From the NCBI RefSeq assembly GCF_039543385.1, contig NZ_BAABJQ010000001.1, positions 62,001 to 126,000 on the forward strand: DNA of 64,000 nt, read 5' to 3'. Below, piece after piece: positions 34,044 to 44,362 of this stretch. Within the stretch, counting starts at the first letter, position 1, and each line of letters starts with the position of its first letter. The translations under genes were made by a program, and so were the position numbers. The notes beneath the pieces were generated by a model, which was not told the origin of the DNA, made no database searches, and saw only the letters and a list, made by a program, of their open reading frames with translations. This stretch comes from Rugosimonospora acidiphila (GTDB lineage: Bacteria; Actinomycetota; Actinomycetes; Mycobacteriales; Micromonosporaceae).

Positions 34044-36350
34044 CTACAAGCCCTCGGCCACCGCCGAGGCCACCCGCAGCCAGGCCTGCCGCGTCGCTCC
34101 CGACATCTGCCCGTACCGCAGTGGCTCGCCGGAGTCGATCAAGCGCTCATACGGCGCGAGCATCACCGCCCGGGTACGGGCGGCGAAGTGCCGCCGGATC
34201 GCCGGGAGGTCGATCTCCTTGCGGCTGGGCGGCATCGAGACGACGGTGACGGCCTGTCGCACCAGCCGCTGCCGGCCGGACTGCTCCAGGTGATCGAGCA
34301 TCCGCGCGGCGGTCTCGGCGGAGTCGTTGCGCGCGGACATCGTGACCACCAGCTGATCGGTGGCGTCGATGGCGGCCTGCCAGTTGGCGGCCCGCACGTT
34401 GTTGCCGGTGTCCACCATGATCAATTTGTAGAACCGGCTCACCACCTCCCGGATGTCCGCGAAGGCGCCGGCGGTCAGCATCTCCCCGGCCGTGGCCGAC
34501 TCGTCGCTGGCCAGCACGTCGAACATGCCCTCGCCCTGGGCCCGTACATACTGCGACAGGTCGCCGACCCGCCCGTGCGGCCCGCTGAAATGATCGAGGT
34601 CGCGCAGCAGGTCCCGCACCGTACGGGCGTGGAAGTCCTGCTGGGCGCGCATGCCCAGGGTGCCCTGGGTCTCGTTGTTGTCCCAGGCCAGCACGTACCC
34701 GCCGCGCCGTTGTCCGAAGGTCATGGCCAGCAGCAGCACGGCTACGGTCTTGCCCGCGCCGCCCTTCGGATTGACCACGGTGACCTGGCGCAGCCCGCCG
34801 AAGTTGCGCCGCACCATCTCGACCTGGTGGAGCAGCTCCCGCTCATGCGCGCCGGGCGGCAGCTTGACCAGCCCGAGCGAGCCGCGGCTGACCGCTCCGC
34901 GCAGGCCGCTGCGGGCCACCGGGTCGGCCGGACGTGCGACCCGGCGCCGGGCGAACTCGTCGGCGGTCGGGATGGCCGGATCCCTGCCCGGCGTCAGTTG
35001 CGCGGGCAGGAACTGCTGCGGCGCGGGCAGGGACGGCTGCGCGGGCAGGGACGGCTGCGCGGGCAGGGACGGCTGCGCGGGCAGAGACGGCTGCGCGGGC
35101 AGAGACGGCTGCGCGGGCACCGGCAGCTGCGGGTACTGGGCCCGGTACGGCGGGGCGCCGGACGCGGGCCGGTGAGCGAGCTGCTGACCCGGCGCCGACG
35201 GGGGCGCCTGGGCGGCCGGGTCTCCGGCGGGCGGCACGTGAACCGGGTACGGCGCCTGAGCGTTCAGCGTGGGCGGCGCCGGGGCACGGTTGGCAGCAAT
35301 CTGTGCCTGGTTGACGGGCGGTGCCTGGTTGACGGGCGGTGCCTGGTTGACGGGCGGTGCCTGGTCGACGGGCGGTGCCTGATCGAGGGGCGGCGCCTGG
35401 TTGACCGGCGGCGGTGGCTGGTTGACGGGCGGCGGTGCCTGGGGCGCGGCCGGCTGCGGGCCGGCGGCCGGTCGGAGCGAGTCAGCTGCGGGCGACCAGT
35501 GCGGGCCGGTGGGTCGGTGCGGCCCGGCGGCGGGCCATCGCGGATCGGCGGGCCGGTGTGGGTCGGCGGGCCGGTGTGGGTCCTCGGCGGGTGGCACGCC
35601 CGAGGCGACGGGGTCCTGACGCTGCGGCGGTTCCGCCCAGGGCGAGACCGGTGTGCCACGCCCGCCGGCCCCGTTCTCCCTGCCGGGGGCCTCGTTGCCC
35701 CGGCCGGGAAGGTTGGCGGCGGGCGGCGCGGACGCGGCCGGCCCGGCGGCCGACGGCGGTGCGGGCGCCGTCAGCTGAGCGGGTGGCGGCGACTGAACAG
35801 GCGGCGGCACGGTCGGTTGCGGCGCGGGCGACGGCGGCGGTGCGGCCGGCGGCAGTGCGGCCGGCGGCAGTGGGGGCGACGGCGGTGCGGTTGACGGGGG
35901 CGGTGGGGGCGGGTCCGCGACCGGTGCCGAGGGGCCGGCCGGCCAGGTTACGGGCGCGGCCGCCGGCCATTCCCGTGCCGGCGGGGCGGCCGGTGTGGCT
36001 TGGGCACCGGGCCCGGGAGGCATGGGCTGAGCGGGGTGGCGGGGCTGAGCAGGGTGGTCGGGCTGAGCGGGGTGGCGGGGCTGAGTAAGAAGGCCGGGCT
36101 GGGGGTGCGAGCCAGGCTGATCGACAGGCGCGTGCTGCGCGGTGGGTGCCGCGGGCACGGGCTGGGCTGCGCCGGGGAACTGGGCCGGTAGTGCGGGCTC
36201 GGCCGAGGTCGGGGGCTGGGTGGGCGAGGCCGGCTCGACCGCCGTCTCGTCCGATCCGGCGCGCTGGCCAGGTACCTCGGGTCCGCCGGGGTGCGGCCGG
36301 ACCACGAGCTCGTCCGGAGGCCAGAAATCCTCCTGATCGGACATTGCCAC
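34044..36350 (-). CDS. Pro-rich MinD/ParA-like ATPase (EspI-like)
   Basis: The 768-residue protein has about 470 residues of Pro/Gln/Ala-rich, disordered N-terminus, then a MinD/ParA-type P-loop ATPase. The deviant Walker A is PKGGAGKTVA (Lys529 signature, Lys534), Walker B lies in KLIMVDTGNN, and a conserved APYERLIDSGEPLRY segment is near the end. This layout resembles EspI of mycobacterial ESX-1 and related type VII secretion-associated or polar ATPases. No other ESX gene is present here. The repeats at 35021-35110 and 35303-35410 lie in the disordered part. GTG at 36350 is used; ATG at 36344 is equally possible. Confidence 0.75.
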   Translation of the reverse strand: MAMSDQEDFWPPDELVVRPHPGGPEVPGQRAGSDETAVEPASPTQPPTSAEPALPAQFPGAAQPVPAAPTAQHAPVDQPGSHPQPGLLTQPRHPAQPDHPAQPRHPAQPMPPGPGAQATPAAPPAREWPAAAPVTWPAGPSAPVADPPPPPPSTAPPSPPLPPAALPPAAPPPSPAPQPTVPPPVQSPPPAQLTAPAPPSAAGPAASAPPAANLPGRGNEAPGRENGAGGRGTPVSPWAEPPQRQDPVASGVPPAEDPHRPADPHRPADPRWPAAGPHRPTGPHWSPAADSLRPAAGPQPAAPQAPPPVNQPPPPVNQAPPLDQAPPVDQAPPVNQAPPVNQAPPVNQAQIAANRAPAPPTLNAQAPYPVHVPPAGDPAAQAPPSAPGQQLAHRPASGAPPYRAQYPQLPVPAQPSLPAQPSLPAQPSLPAQPSLPAQPSLPAPQQFLPAQLTPGRDPAIPTADEFARRRVARPADPVARSGLRGAVSRGSLGLVKLPPGAHERELLHQVEMVRRNFGGLRQVTVVNPKGGAGKTVAVLLLAMTFGQRRGGYVLAWDNNETQGTLGMRAQQDFHARTVRDLLRDLDHFSGPHGRVGDLSQYVRAQGEGMFDVLASDESATAGEMLTAGAFADIREVVSRFYKLIMVDTGNNVRAANWQAAIDATDQLVVTMSARNDSAETAARMLDHLEQSGRQRLVRQAVTVVSMPPSRKEIDLPAIRRHFAARTRAVMLAPYERLIDSGEPLRYGQMSGATRQAWLRVASAVAEGL
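35021..35110 (-). repeat. 18-bp tandem repeat, five copies
   Basis: The unit GCGCGGGCAGGGACGGCT is repeated five times (the last two with one change) and encodes SLPAQP units of the disordered ATPase tail. Confidence 0.9.
35303..35410 (-). repeat. 18-bp tandem repeat, six copies
   Basis: Units like GTGCCTGGTTGACGGGCG recur six times with growing divergence to the right, and encode PPVNQA/PPVDQA units of the same protein. Confidence 0.9.
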
Positions 36351-36388
36351 CTATGCCCACCTCCCCCGGCGAAATGTTACGGCCGGTA

Positions 36389-37279
36389 TCAGGATCGGTA
36401 CACTCCCCACGCGCCCCGCTCCGTCCACCAGCTGCGCTTTCGGCCCAGCGTGCCGCCCACGCCGTCGTCAATGAAGTCGATCTCACTGAGCGGAGTCACG
36501 GCCACCGCGCGACCGCTGGCCCGCCGGACCTCCACCCGTACCCGTTGCCGACCGAGTCGGGAGCGCGTCACCACCGGTACCGCGACCGCCACGTTGACCT
36601 GCCCGTCGGTCGGGTCGGCCCCGGTGGCCATGGGCAGCCCGTCCACCACCGCGTACCCGTCGTCGTTGGCGATCGCGCAGGCAACGATCTGTTCGCCCGG
36701 CGACGCGAGCACCGAGTCATCCACCTCGACCCGGGCGGCCCAGCGCTCCTGCCCGCCCAGCAGCGCGCCCTGCAGGGTGACCGAGCCGCCGTCGTTGCGT
36801 AGCAGGTCCAGCCGCTGGACCGCGCCGCCGAGCACCGCCTTGGCGACCTCTTCCGGCGTCCCGGGCGTGCCGAACTCGGCGGGGCGGTTGAGCGGGAGGA
36901 TGCCGATCGGTGGAAGGTCGGGCACGGTACGGCCCGCGGCCAGGTCGGCCGGGCGCCGGCTCGGTGGCGGGGCGTACCGGCGCACCATCCGCCGCACCAC
37001 CGCCCGGACCTGGCCGTCGGCGGCGGTCGCGACGATCAGCCGGGGGCCGTCGGACGCGGGCCAGGTCAGCCCGTCCGGCCGGGCCGGGCCGTCGAGCCGG
37101 GCGATCACCGCGTCGATCTCCTGGTCGGAGCAGGCGGTCGGCGTGGACACCGTGGCGCCCTCGGCCTTCAACACGTCGGCGCACGCCATGACCTGGGCTC
37201 GGGGAGCGCCGCCGCCGCAGGCGCACGCGCCGCCGCAGCCCGCACCGTCGGATAGCGACAACAGCACCACGTCGTACAC
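36389..37279 (-). CDS. Degenerate diacylglycerol-kinase-like protein
   Basis: The 296-residue protein follows the order of the diacylglycerol/sphingolipid kinase catalytic fold: an IVATAADGQVRAVVRRMVRR segment at the place of the nucleotide loop, IGILPLNRPAEFG in place of GILPLGTGNDFA, and an EEVAKAVLGGAVQRLDLLRNDGG segment. The GGDGT motif is reduced to AADGQ, so catalysis is doubtful. The N-terminus has a Cys/Gly-rich stretch CGGACACGG. It is on the same strand as the MinD-like gene, with 38 bases between them, so co-transcription is likely. Confidence 0.6.
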   Translation of the reverse strand: MYDVVLLSLSDGAGCGGACACGGGAPRAQVMACADVLKAEGATVSTPTACSDQEIDAVIARLDGPARPDGLTWPASDGPRLIVATAADGQVRAVVRRMVRRYAPPPSRRPADLAAGRTVPDLPPIGILPLNRPAEFGTPGTPEEVAKAVLGGAVQRLDLLRNDGGSVTLQGALLGGQERWAARVEVDDSVLASPGEQIVACAIANDDGYAVVDGLPMATGADPTDGQVNVAVAVPVVTRSRLGRQRVRVEVRRASGRAVAVTPLSEIDFIDDGVGGTLGRKRSWWTERGAWGVYRS

Positions 37280-37405
37280 CCGGATTGGCCTCCTGTCCTT
37301 GACTCCATGCTGCCCACGTCGACTCGCTTGTTAGCCTGGCACCCCGGGGGTCTCGAGATGCCGAGGCAGCCTGCCCGGTCCGTCCCCTTCAGGCGAGAGG
37401 CCAAG

Positions 37406-38686
<1,281 letters not shown>

Positions 38687-38692
<6 letters not shown>

Positions 38693-38840
38693 GCGGAGCC
38701 GAGCCGGTTTGTGGTGAGGCGAGCACAGACTGCGTGATCGCCCGTCTGAGCGGAGCCGAGCCGGTTTGTGGTGAGGCGAGCACAGACTGCGTGATCGCCC
38801 GTCTGAGCGGAGCCGAGCCGGTTTGTGGTGAGGCGAGCAC
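38687..38840 (+). repeat. 57-bp tandem repeat, 2.7 copies
   Basis: Units start at 38687, 38744 and 38801. The first two are identical over 57 bases, and the third is identical for 40 bases before it diverges. The first unit includes the purA stop codon. A weak further copy (ACGGAGTCGAGCCGGGT) lies near 38890. The unit is 19 codons long, so frames stay open across it, but no start or family supports a protein. The gap 38841-38992 otherwise holds only the purD promoter region. Confidence 0.95.
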
Positions 38841-38992
38841 GTCGTGCGTGACACGAGGATGAGCGCGGAGAGTAATTATCTGATTGCTCAACGGAGTCGA
38901 GCCGGGTCGGATGCGGCGATTCGAGCGCCGATGGGGGTGGCAACCTCGACGGCGAGCAGCGCCGCGTTGACCTTTCGGTAACATCTGGACCC

Positions 38993-40234
38993 GTGCTCGT
39001 ACTTCTGATCGGATCCGGTGGCCGTGAGCACGCGCTCGCCACCGCGCTGGCTGCCGATCCGGCCGTCACCGCACTGCACTGTGCCCCTGGCAACCCGGGC
39101 ATCGGCCAGCTCGCCCACCTGCACCCGGTCGACCTCGCCGACCGCGACGCGATCGCGGGGCTGGCCGTCGAGCTGGGCGCCGACCTGGTGGTGGTCGGGC
39201 CGGAGGCACCGCTGGTGGCCGGCGCGGCCGACGCCATCCGGGCCAAGGGCATCGCCTGCTTCGGCCCGTCCCAGGCGGCTGCCCGGATCGAGGGGTCGAA
39301 GGACTTCGCCAAGTCGGTGATGGTCGCGGCCGGCGTGCCGACCGCCCGCTCGCGCACCTGCGCCACCGCAGAGGAGGCGGCCGCCGCGCTGGACGAGTTC
39401 GGCGCGCCGTACGTGGTCAAGGACGACGGCCTGGCGGCCGGCAAGGGCGTGATCGTGACCGAGGACCGCGCCGCCGCGCTCGCCCACGCCCAGGCGTGCG
39501 GCCGGGTGGTGGTGGAGGAGTTCCTCGCCGGGCCCGAGGTCTCCCTGTTCGTGCTCACCGACGGGATCACGGCGCGGCCCCTGGTGCCGGCCCAGGACTT
39601 CAAGCGCATCGGCGACGGCGACACCGGGCCGAACACCGGCGGCATGGGCGCCTACGCGCCGCTGCCCTGGGCCCCGCCGGATCTGGTGGACGAGGTGCTG
39701 CGCACGGTCGTCGAGCCCACGCTCAAGCGGATGCACGAGCTGGGCACGCCGTTCGCCGGGCTGCTGTACGTCGGCCTGGCGCTGACCGCGGACGGGCCGA
39801 AGGTAATCGAGTTCAACTGCCGGTTCGGCGACCCGGAGACCCAGGTGGTGTTGGCCCTGCTGGCCAGCCCGCTGGCCGGGCTGCTGCACGCCGCCGCCGT
39901 GGGTCGGCTGGCCGGGCAGCCGACGCTGCGCTGGCGCTCGGGCTCGGCGGTCACGGTCGTGGTGGCGGCGGCCAACTATCCGGGTACGCCGAAGGTCGGC
40001 GATGTGATCACCGGCGCCGAGGTACCGGGTGTGATCCACGCGGGTACCGCCCGGCGACCCGACGGCGCGCTGGTCAGCTCCGGTGGCCGGGTGCTGTCGT
40101 GCACCGCGGTGGGGCCGACCCTCGCCGCCGCCCGGGACGCCGCCTACGGCCTGGTGGCCGGGGTCGGGATGGAGGGTTGCCAGTACCGGTCCGACATCGC
40201 GGCCGCCGCGATCGAGGGGCGCATCGCGATCTAG
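38993..40234 (+). CDS. purD: Phosphoribosylamine-glycine ligase
   Basis: PurD makes glycinamide ribonucleotide from phosphoribosylamine, glycine and ATP. The 413-residue ATP-grasp enzyme has VLLIGSGGREHALA at the start, VVVGPEAPLVAG, AARIEGSKDFAK, YVVKDDGLAAGKGV, GPNTGGMGAYAP and EFNCRFGDPETQ. The GTG start at 38993 has no clear ribosome binding site, so a leaderless or short-leader message is possible. Its stop is two bases from that of the convergent acyl-CoA ligase. Confidence 0.97.
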   Translation: MLVLLIGSGGREHALATALAADPAVTALHCAPGNPGIGQLAHLHPVDLADRDAIAGLAVELGADLVVVGPEAPLVAGAADAIRAKGIACFGPSQAAARIEGSKDFAKSVMVAAGVPTARSRTCATAEEAAAALDEFGAPYVVKDDGLAAGKGVIVTEDRAAALAHAQACGRVVVEEFLAGPEVSLFVLTDGITARPLVPAQDFKRIGDGDTGPNTGGMGAYAPLPWAPPDLVDEVLRTVVEPTLKRMHELGTPFAGLLYVGLALTADGPKVIEFNCRFGDPETQVVLALLASPLAGLLHAAAVGRLAGQPTLRWRSGSAVTVVVAAANYPGTPKVGDVITGAEVPGVIHAGTARRPDGALVSSGGRVLSCTAVGPTLAAARDAAYGLVAGVGMEGCQYRSDIAAAAIEGRIAI

Positions 40235-40236
40235 CG

Positions 40237-41835
40237 TCAGGCCCCGTCCCATGGCAGGTCACGGGGCACCACCTTGCCGGTGGCGTTGCGCGGCAGGGCG
40301 GGCACGAAGCGCACGTCGCGCGGTACCGCGAACCGGGCCAGGTGCCGCCGCACGTACTCGCGTACCGCGGCCGGGTCGAGAACCTCGCCGGGTACCAGCG
40401 CGATCCAGGCGGCCAGCCGCTGACCGAACTCCGGGTCCGGCACCCCGACCACGGCCACCTCACGGATCTGCGGCAGCCCGGCCAGCAGGTTCTCGACCGC
40501 GGCCGGGAACACGTTCTCACCACCAGAAACGATCATGTCGTCCTCGCGGCCGTCGACGAACAGCAGCCCCTCCGAGTCCAGGTGCCCGAGGTCCCCGGTC
40601 GCCAGTAGCCCGTCGAGCGTCTCCCGCCCGGCCCCGTTGGTGTACCCCTCGAAGAGCATCTCGTTGCCGACGAAGATGCGGCCGGTCTGTCCCTCGGCCA
40701 TTTCGCGACCGGCCTGCGACACGATCGCGATCCGGGTACCGTGCGGCGGCCGCCCCGCCGTGGTCGGCGCGCGGCGCAGATCCTCGGGGGTGGCGATGCT
40801 GGCCCAGGACGCCTCGGTCGAGCCGTACAGGTTGTAGAGCACGTCGCCGTACGCGTCCATGAACCGGGTGGCCAGGCCGCCGGGCAGCGCCGAGCCGCTC
40901 ACCGCCACCACGCGCAGCGGGGTCGGCCGAGGCGGCGTGTCCAGCAGCCGCTGAAGCATCACCGGCACGGCGAACATGGACGTGCATTCGTGTTCGATGA
41001 CGGCCGACAGCGCATCGGCCGGCTCGAAGCGGCGCTGCAGCACGATGGTGGCGCGCAGCGCCAGGCCGACCTGCAGCGCGGCCAGCCCCCAGGTGTGGAA
41101 GACCGGAGCCGCGATCAGCATCCGGGACCGGGCGTACACCGGAATCCGGGAGATGATGCTGGCCAGCGGCGCGAACCCGGCCGGGGTGCGCCGCCGGGCG
41201 CCCTTGGGTGCGCCCGTGGTGCCGGAGGTGAGCACGATCGTGCGCCCTTCCCGGTCGGGCCGTCGCGCGTTGCCCGCGGGGGCGGTGGCCAACACGTCTT
41301 CCACCCCGGACTCGTCCAGCCGTTCCACCCTTCGGGGCAGCGCCACCGCGTGCTCGGCGAACTCCGAGTCGTGGATGAGGATCCGCAGTTGCTGCTCCTG
41401 GGCGACGACGGCCAGCTGCGCCGGCGACAGGCCGGTGTTGACCAGTACGGCGTCCGCGCCGAGCAGGCTGGCCGCGGTCATCCCCTCGATCAGGCCGCCG
41501 TGGTTGCGGCACATCAACCCGATCCGGTCGGTGGGCTCGACGCCGCACGCACCGTGCAGCGCGGCGGCCAGCCGTTCGGCGCGGGCCAGCAACTCGCCGT
41601 AGGTCAGCCGGCCGGGCATCGGCCCTGCGGAGCCGTCGGGCGGGGCGGGCAGCTTCCGGTCGTCGATGATCACGAGGCGGTCGGGGTCGCGGGCCGCCGC
41701 CGAGCGCAGCTCACCGCCGAGGCCGTACCCGAAGCGGCGCAGCGCCGCCAGCTGTCGCATCACCTTGGTGGGCGAGCCGGGTGAGAGCAGGCCACGTCGC
41801 GCGAGGGTGGCGATGGTGAAAGACAGGTCCACCAT
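40237..41835 (-). CDS. Acyl-CoA synthetase (AMP-forming, FadD-like)
   Basis: The 532-residue adenylate-forming enzyme activates a carboxylic acid to acyl-AMP and then acyl-CoA. The P-loop TSGTTGAPKGA is at 203-213. YNLYGSTEASWA is the A5 motif, and LLATGDLGHLDSEGLLFVDGREDDMIVSGGENV contains the A7/A8 motifs. The catalytic Lys is in NATGKV near the C-terminus. It leads a minus-strand series of lipid genes, 33 bases downstream of the acyl-CoA dehydrogenase. A fatty acid or sterol side-chain substrate is inferred from context only. Confidence 0.93.
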   Translation of the reverse strand: MVDLSFTIATLARRGLLSPGSPTKVMRQLAALRRFGYGLGGELRSAAARDPDRLVIIDDRKLPAPPDGSAGPMPGRLTYGELLARAERLAAALHGACGVEPTDRIGLMCRNHGGLIEGMTAASLLGADAVLVNTGLSPAQLAVVAQEQQLRILIHDSEFAEHAVALPRRVERLDESGVEDVLATAPAGNARRPDREGRTIVLTSGTTGAPKGARRRTPAGFAPLASIISRIPVYARSRMLIAAPVFHTWGLAALQVGLALRATIVLQRRFEPADALSAVIEHECTSMFAVPVMLQRLLDTPPRPTPLRVVAVSGSALPGGLATRFMDAYGDVLYNLYGSTEASWASIATPEDLRRAPTTAGRPPHGTRIAIVSQAGREMAEGQTGRIFVGNEMLFEGYTNGAGRETLDGLLATGDLGHLDSEGLLFVDGREDDMIVSGGENVFPAAVENLLAGLPQIREVAVVGVPDPEFGQRLAAWIALVPGEVLDPAAVREYVRRHLARFAVPRDVRFVPALPRNATGKVVPRDLPWDGA

Positions 41836-41868
41836 GGAACTCGACCTCCGATGCCACCGCTGAGGGGT

Positions 41869-43083
41869 TCAGCGGATCTGCACGCCGGAGATCGCCCGGG
41901 ATACGACAAGCCGTTGGATCTCCGACGTACCCTCGAAGATCGTATATATCTTCGCGTCCCGGTACCAGCGCTCAACTGGGTGTTCACGCAGATACCCAGC
42001 GCCACCGAGGATCTGGACGGCCTTCTCGGCCACCGCGACCGCGACCTCGCCGGCCTTCAACTTGCTCATCGAGCCCTCGCCGGCCTCGAACCGCCGGTTG
42101 TTGCGGCCCATCCACGCCGCCCGCCAGACCAGCAGCCTGGCGGCGTCGATCTCGGTGCGCATGTCCGCCAGGGCGAACGCGATCGCCTGGTTCTCGATGA
42201 TGGGTCGGCCGAACTGCACCCGGCCCTTCGCGTACTCGAGCGAATACTCGTACGCCGCCCGCGCGATGCCCAGGGCCTGTGCGCCGACCGTGGGCCGGGA
42301 CAGCTCGAACGTACGCATCGCCGCCTGGCCCGCCGACCGGGTGCCCTCCCGAGCCCGGGCCAGCCGCTCCTCCAGGGCCTCCCGCTCACCCAGCAGGCAG
42401 CGGCCCGGTACCCGTACGTCGTCGAGGAAGACGTCGGCGGTGTGCGAGGCGCGCAGCCCGAGCTTCTTGAGCTTCTTCGCGCCGACCAGGCCGGCGGTGC
42501 CGGGCGGCACCACGAACGCGGCCTGTCCCCGCGAGCCCAGCGCCGGGTCGACGCTGGCCGTCACCACGTGCACGTTGGCGATGCCGCCGTTGGTGGCGAA
42601 AGCCTTCTGTCCGCTCAGCACCCACTCGTCGGTGGCCTCGTCGTACCGGGCCCGGGTGCGCATCGCGCTCACGTCGGAGCCGGCCTCGGGCTCGGTGGTG
42701 CAGAACGCGCCGAGCTTCGGATCGTCGACGTCACCGAAGCACTGCGGCACCCACTCGATCATCTGCTCCGGGGTGCCGGAGCCGTAGATGGCGGCGACCG
42801 CCAGGCTGGTGCCCATCAGGGCCATCCCGATCCCGGCGTCGCCCCAGAACAGCTCCTCGTTGACCAGGCACAGGGACAGGCCGGAGGGGTCGGCCCAGCA
42901 GTTGACCAGGAACTCGAAGCCGTAGAGCCCGATCTTCGCGGCCTGCAGGATGACCGGCCACGGTGTCTCCTCGCGGGCATCCCACTCGGCGGCCTGCGGG
43001 CGCACGACCTCGTTCGCGAAGCCGTGCACCCAGTCCCGCAGGTCCCGCTGCTCCTCGTTCAGGTCGAGTGAGAACTCCGGCAT
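41869..43083 (-). CDS. Acyl-CoA dehydrogenase
   Basis: The 404-residue flavoprotein introduces the alpha-beta double bond in acyl-CoA. Visible features: AFCTTEPEAGSDVSAM (FAD/substrate site), WVLSGQKAFATNGG, RTFELSRPTVGAQALGIARAAYEYSLEYAKGRVQFG, and the C-terminal VQILGGAGYLREHPVERWYRDAKIYTIFEGTSEIQ with the catalytic-region Glu in FEGTSE. The ATG at 43083 follows GGAAGGGG. The upstream in-frame extension to 43206 is ignored. It is grouped with the downstream acyl-CoA ligase. Confidence 0.96.
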   Translation of the reverse strand: MPEFSLDLNEEQRDLRDWVHGFANEVVRPQAAEWDAREETPWPVILQAAKIGLYGFEFLVNCWADPSGLSLCLVNEELFWGDAGIGMALMGTSLAVAAIYGSGTPEQMIEWVPQCFGDVDDPKLGAFCTTEPEAGSDVSAMRTRARYDEATDEWVLSGQKAFATNGGIANVHVVTASVDPALGSRGQAAFVVPPGTAGLVGAKKLKKLGLRASHTADVFLDDVRVPGRCLLGEREALEERLARAREGTRSAGQAAMRTFELSRPTVGAQALGIARAAYEYSLEYAKGRVQFGRPIIENQAIAFALADMRTEIDAARLLVWRAAWMGRNNRRFEAGEGSMSKLKAGEVAVAVAEKAVQILGGAGYLREHPVERWYRDAKIYTIFEGTSEIQRLVVSRAISGVQIR

Positions 43084-43150
43084 GGTCGGTCCCCTTCCGG
43101 TGCGAGGGTTCGTCGCCAGGCTCAGCCCAGGCGTTACCGGACCGGAGCCC

Positions 43151-43603
43151 TCACGCCTTGGGGATGTCGAACAGGTTCGCGATGTTGGCCGCGAGCCCCA
43201 GGTCACCCTTTGCCTTGAGCTTGCCGGTCATGAACATCATCACCGGGTTGCCGGTGCCGGAGACGACCTTCAGGAAGTCGGCCGCGCCCATGGACAGGGA
43301 CAGCTTGGGGTCGTTGCTCGGCTCGGGCGACAGCACACACTTGCCGTCGGCGATGACCAGCTCGTACGTGTCGGAGCCGCCGTCCGGCCGGTCTCCCACG
43401 TTCCAGTGGATGACGGCGCTGGTGGAGCCGGCGCGGTCCGCGCGGAACAGGGTGGGCATCCGGCTGAAGATGGCGTCCAGTACCTTGCCGCGGTCGTCGC
43501 CCTGCATGACGGACTTGATCTCAGCGGCCGAGGCGTTCTTGACGATCTGCGCGAACTGCTGCGGGTCCACCGAGCCAAGGTCGGAGAGATCGAAATCTGC
43601 CAT
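43151..43603 (-). CDS. SCP2 sterol-binding domain protein
   Basis: The 150-residue single-domain sterol carrier protein type 2 is likely to bind lipid or acyl-CoA for the adjacent enzymes. It shows the ADRAGSTSAVIHWNVGD strand, YELVIADGKCVLSPEPSNDPKLSLSM, and the hydrophobic ADFLKVVSGTGNPVMMFMTGKLKAKGDLGLAANI helix region typical of the family. A consensus AGGAGG lies just upstream of the ATG at 43603. It is divergent from the TetR gene, across a large palindrome. Confidence 0.93.
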   Translation of the reverse strand: MADFDLSDLGSVDPQQFAQIVKNASAAEIKSVMQGDDRGKVLDAIFSRMPTLFRADRAGSTSAVIHWNVGDRPDGGSDTYELVIADGKCVLSPEPSNDPKLSLSMGAADFLKVVSGTGNPVMMFMTGKLKAKGDLGLAANIANLFDIPKA

Positions 43604-43628
43604 GCTGTCCTCCTGAGCACCGGCTAAG

Positions 43629-43658
43629 CTACTGGTGCGTAACCTTACGCGGCAGTAG
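43629..43658. promoter_or_regulatory. 30-bp palindrome, probable TetR operator
   Basis: Outer arms CTACTG (43629-43634) and CAGTAG (43653-43658) are perfect, and inner arms CGTAA (43638-43642) and TTACG (43645-43649) are perfect, with two central bases CC. It sits between the divergent SCP2 and TetR starts, 26 and 15 bases away, so it likely controls both. Confidence 0.85.
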
Positions 43659-43672
43659 GTATCATCGCAACC

Positions 43673-44347
43673 GTGCCGGCCGCAGCGAAGAAGCGTCTTC
43701 CCCGGGCAGTACGGGAGCAGCAGATGCTCGACGCGGCGGTTGCCGTGTTCTCCGCGGTCGGCTTCCACAACGCCTCGATGGATGAGATAGCGGCGCGGGC
43801 CGGCATCTCCAAGCCCATGGTCTACGCGTACCTGGGCAGCAAGGAGGAGTTGTTCATCGCGTGCCTGCACCGCGAGGGCACCCGGCTGATGGAGGCGATC
43901 GTCTCCGCGGTGGTGCCGCCGCTCGCGGGGCCCGTGCCGGCCGAGCCCGAATCGGCTCTGCCGCCGGACGAACAACTGTGGCGAGGGCTTCGCGCCTTCT
44001 TCACCTTCGTGGGCGACCACCGCGACGGCTGGTCGGTGCTGTACCGGCAGGCGCGTGGCCAGGAGCCGTTCACCGCCGAGGTGGCCGCGATGCGGGCACG
44101 CATGGTCGACGTGGTGTCCGGGCTGCTCGCCAGGGTGATCGCCGCGGGCGGCCGGCAGCCCCGACCGGCGGACGTGGTGGCGATGGCGTACGCGCTGGTG
44201 GGCGCGGGCGAGTCGCTGGCGGACTGGGTGGTCGACCACGTCGAGGAGGCCGCCGAGGTGACCGCCACCCGGCTGATGAACTTCGTCTGGCTGGGCGCGG
44301 GCGAACTGCTGCACGGCGCCACCTGGCGACCGTCCTCCCCCGGGTAG
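43673..44347 (+). CDS. TetR family transcriptional regulator
   Basis: The 224-residue repressor has the N-terminal helix-turn-helix AVFSAVGFHNASMDEIAARAGISKPMVYAYLGSKEELF and a helical ligand-binding domain. The latter has Pro-rich loops and an aromatic-rich part (LRAFFTFVGDHRDGWSVLYRQ). It starts at GTG 43673, next to a 30-bp palindrome. Divergence from the SCP2 and acyl-CoA dehydrogenase genes suggests it senses an acyl-CoA or sterol-derived ligand; the ligand is not known. Confidence 0.92.
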   Translation: MPAAAKKRLPRAVREQQMLDAAVAVFSAVGFHNASMDEIAARAGISKPMVYAYLGSKEELFIACLHREGTRLMEAIVSAVVPPLAGPVPAEPESALPPDEQLWRGLRAFFTFVGDHRDGWSVLYRQARGQEPFTAEVAAMRARMVDVVSGLLARVIAAGGRQPRPADVVAMAYALVGAGESLADWVVDHVEEAAEVTATRLMNFVWLGAGELLHGATWRPSSPG

Positions 44348-44362
44348 GGCTGCCTGGGCGCG

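Noticed and set aside
35021..35410. Non-coding satellite arrays
   Set aside because: The 18-bp units lie in frame within the Pro-rich tail of the MinD-like protein, so they are coding repeats.
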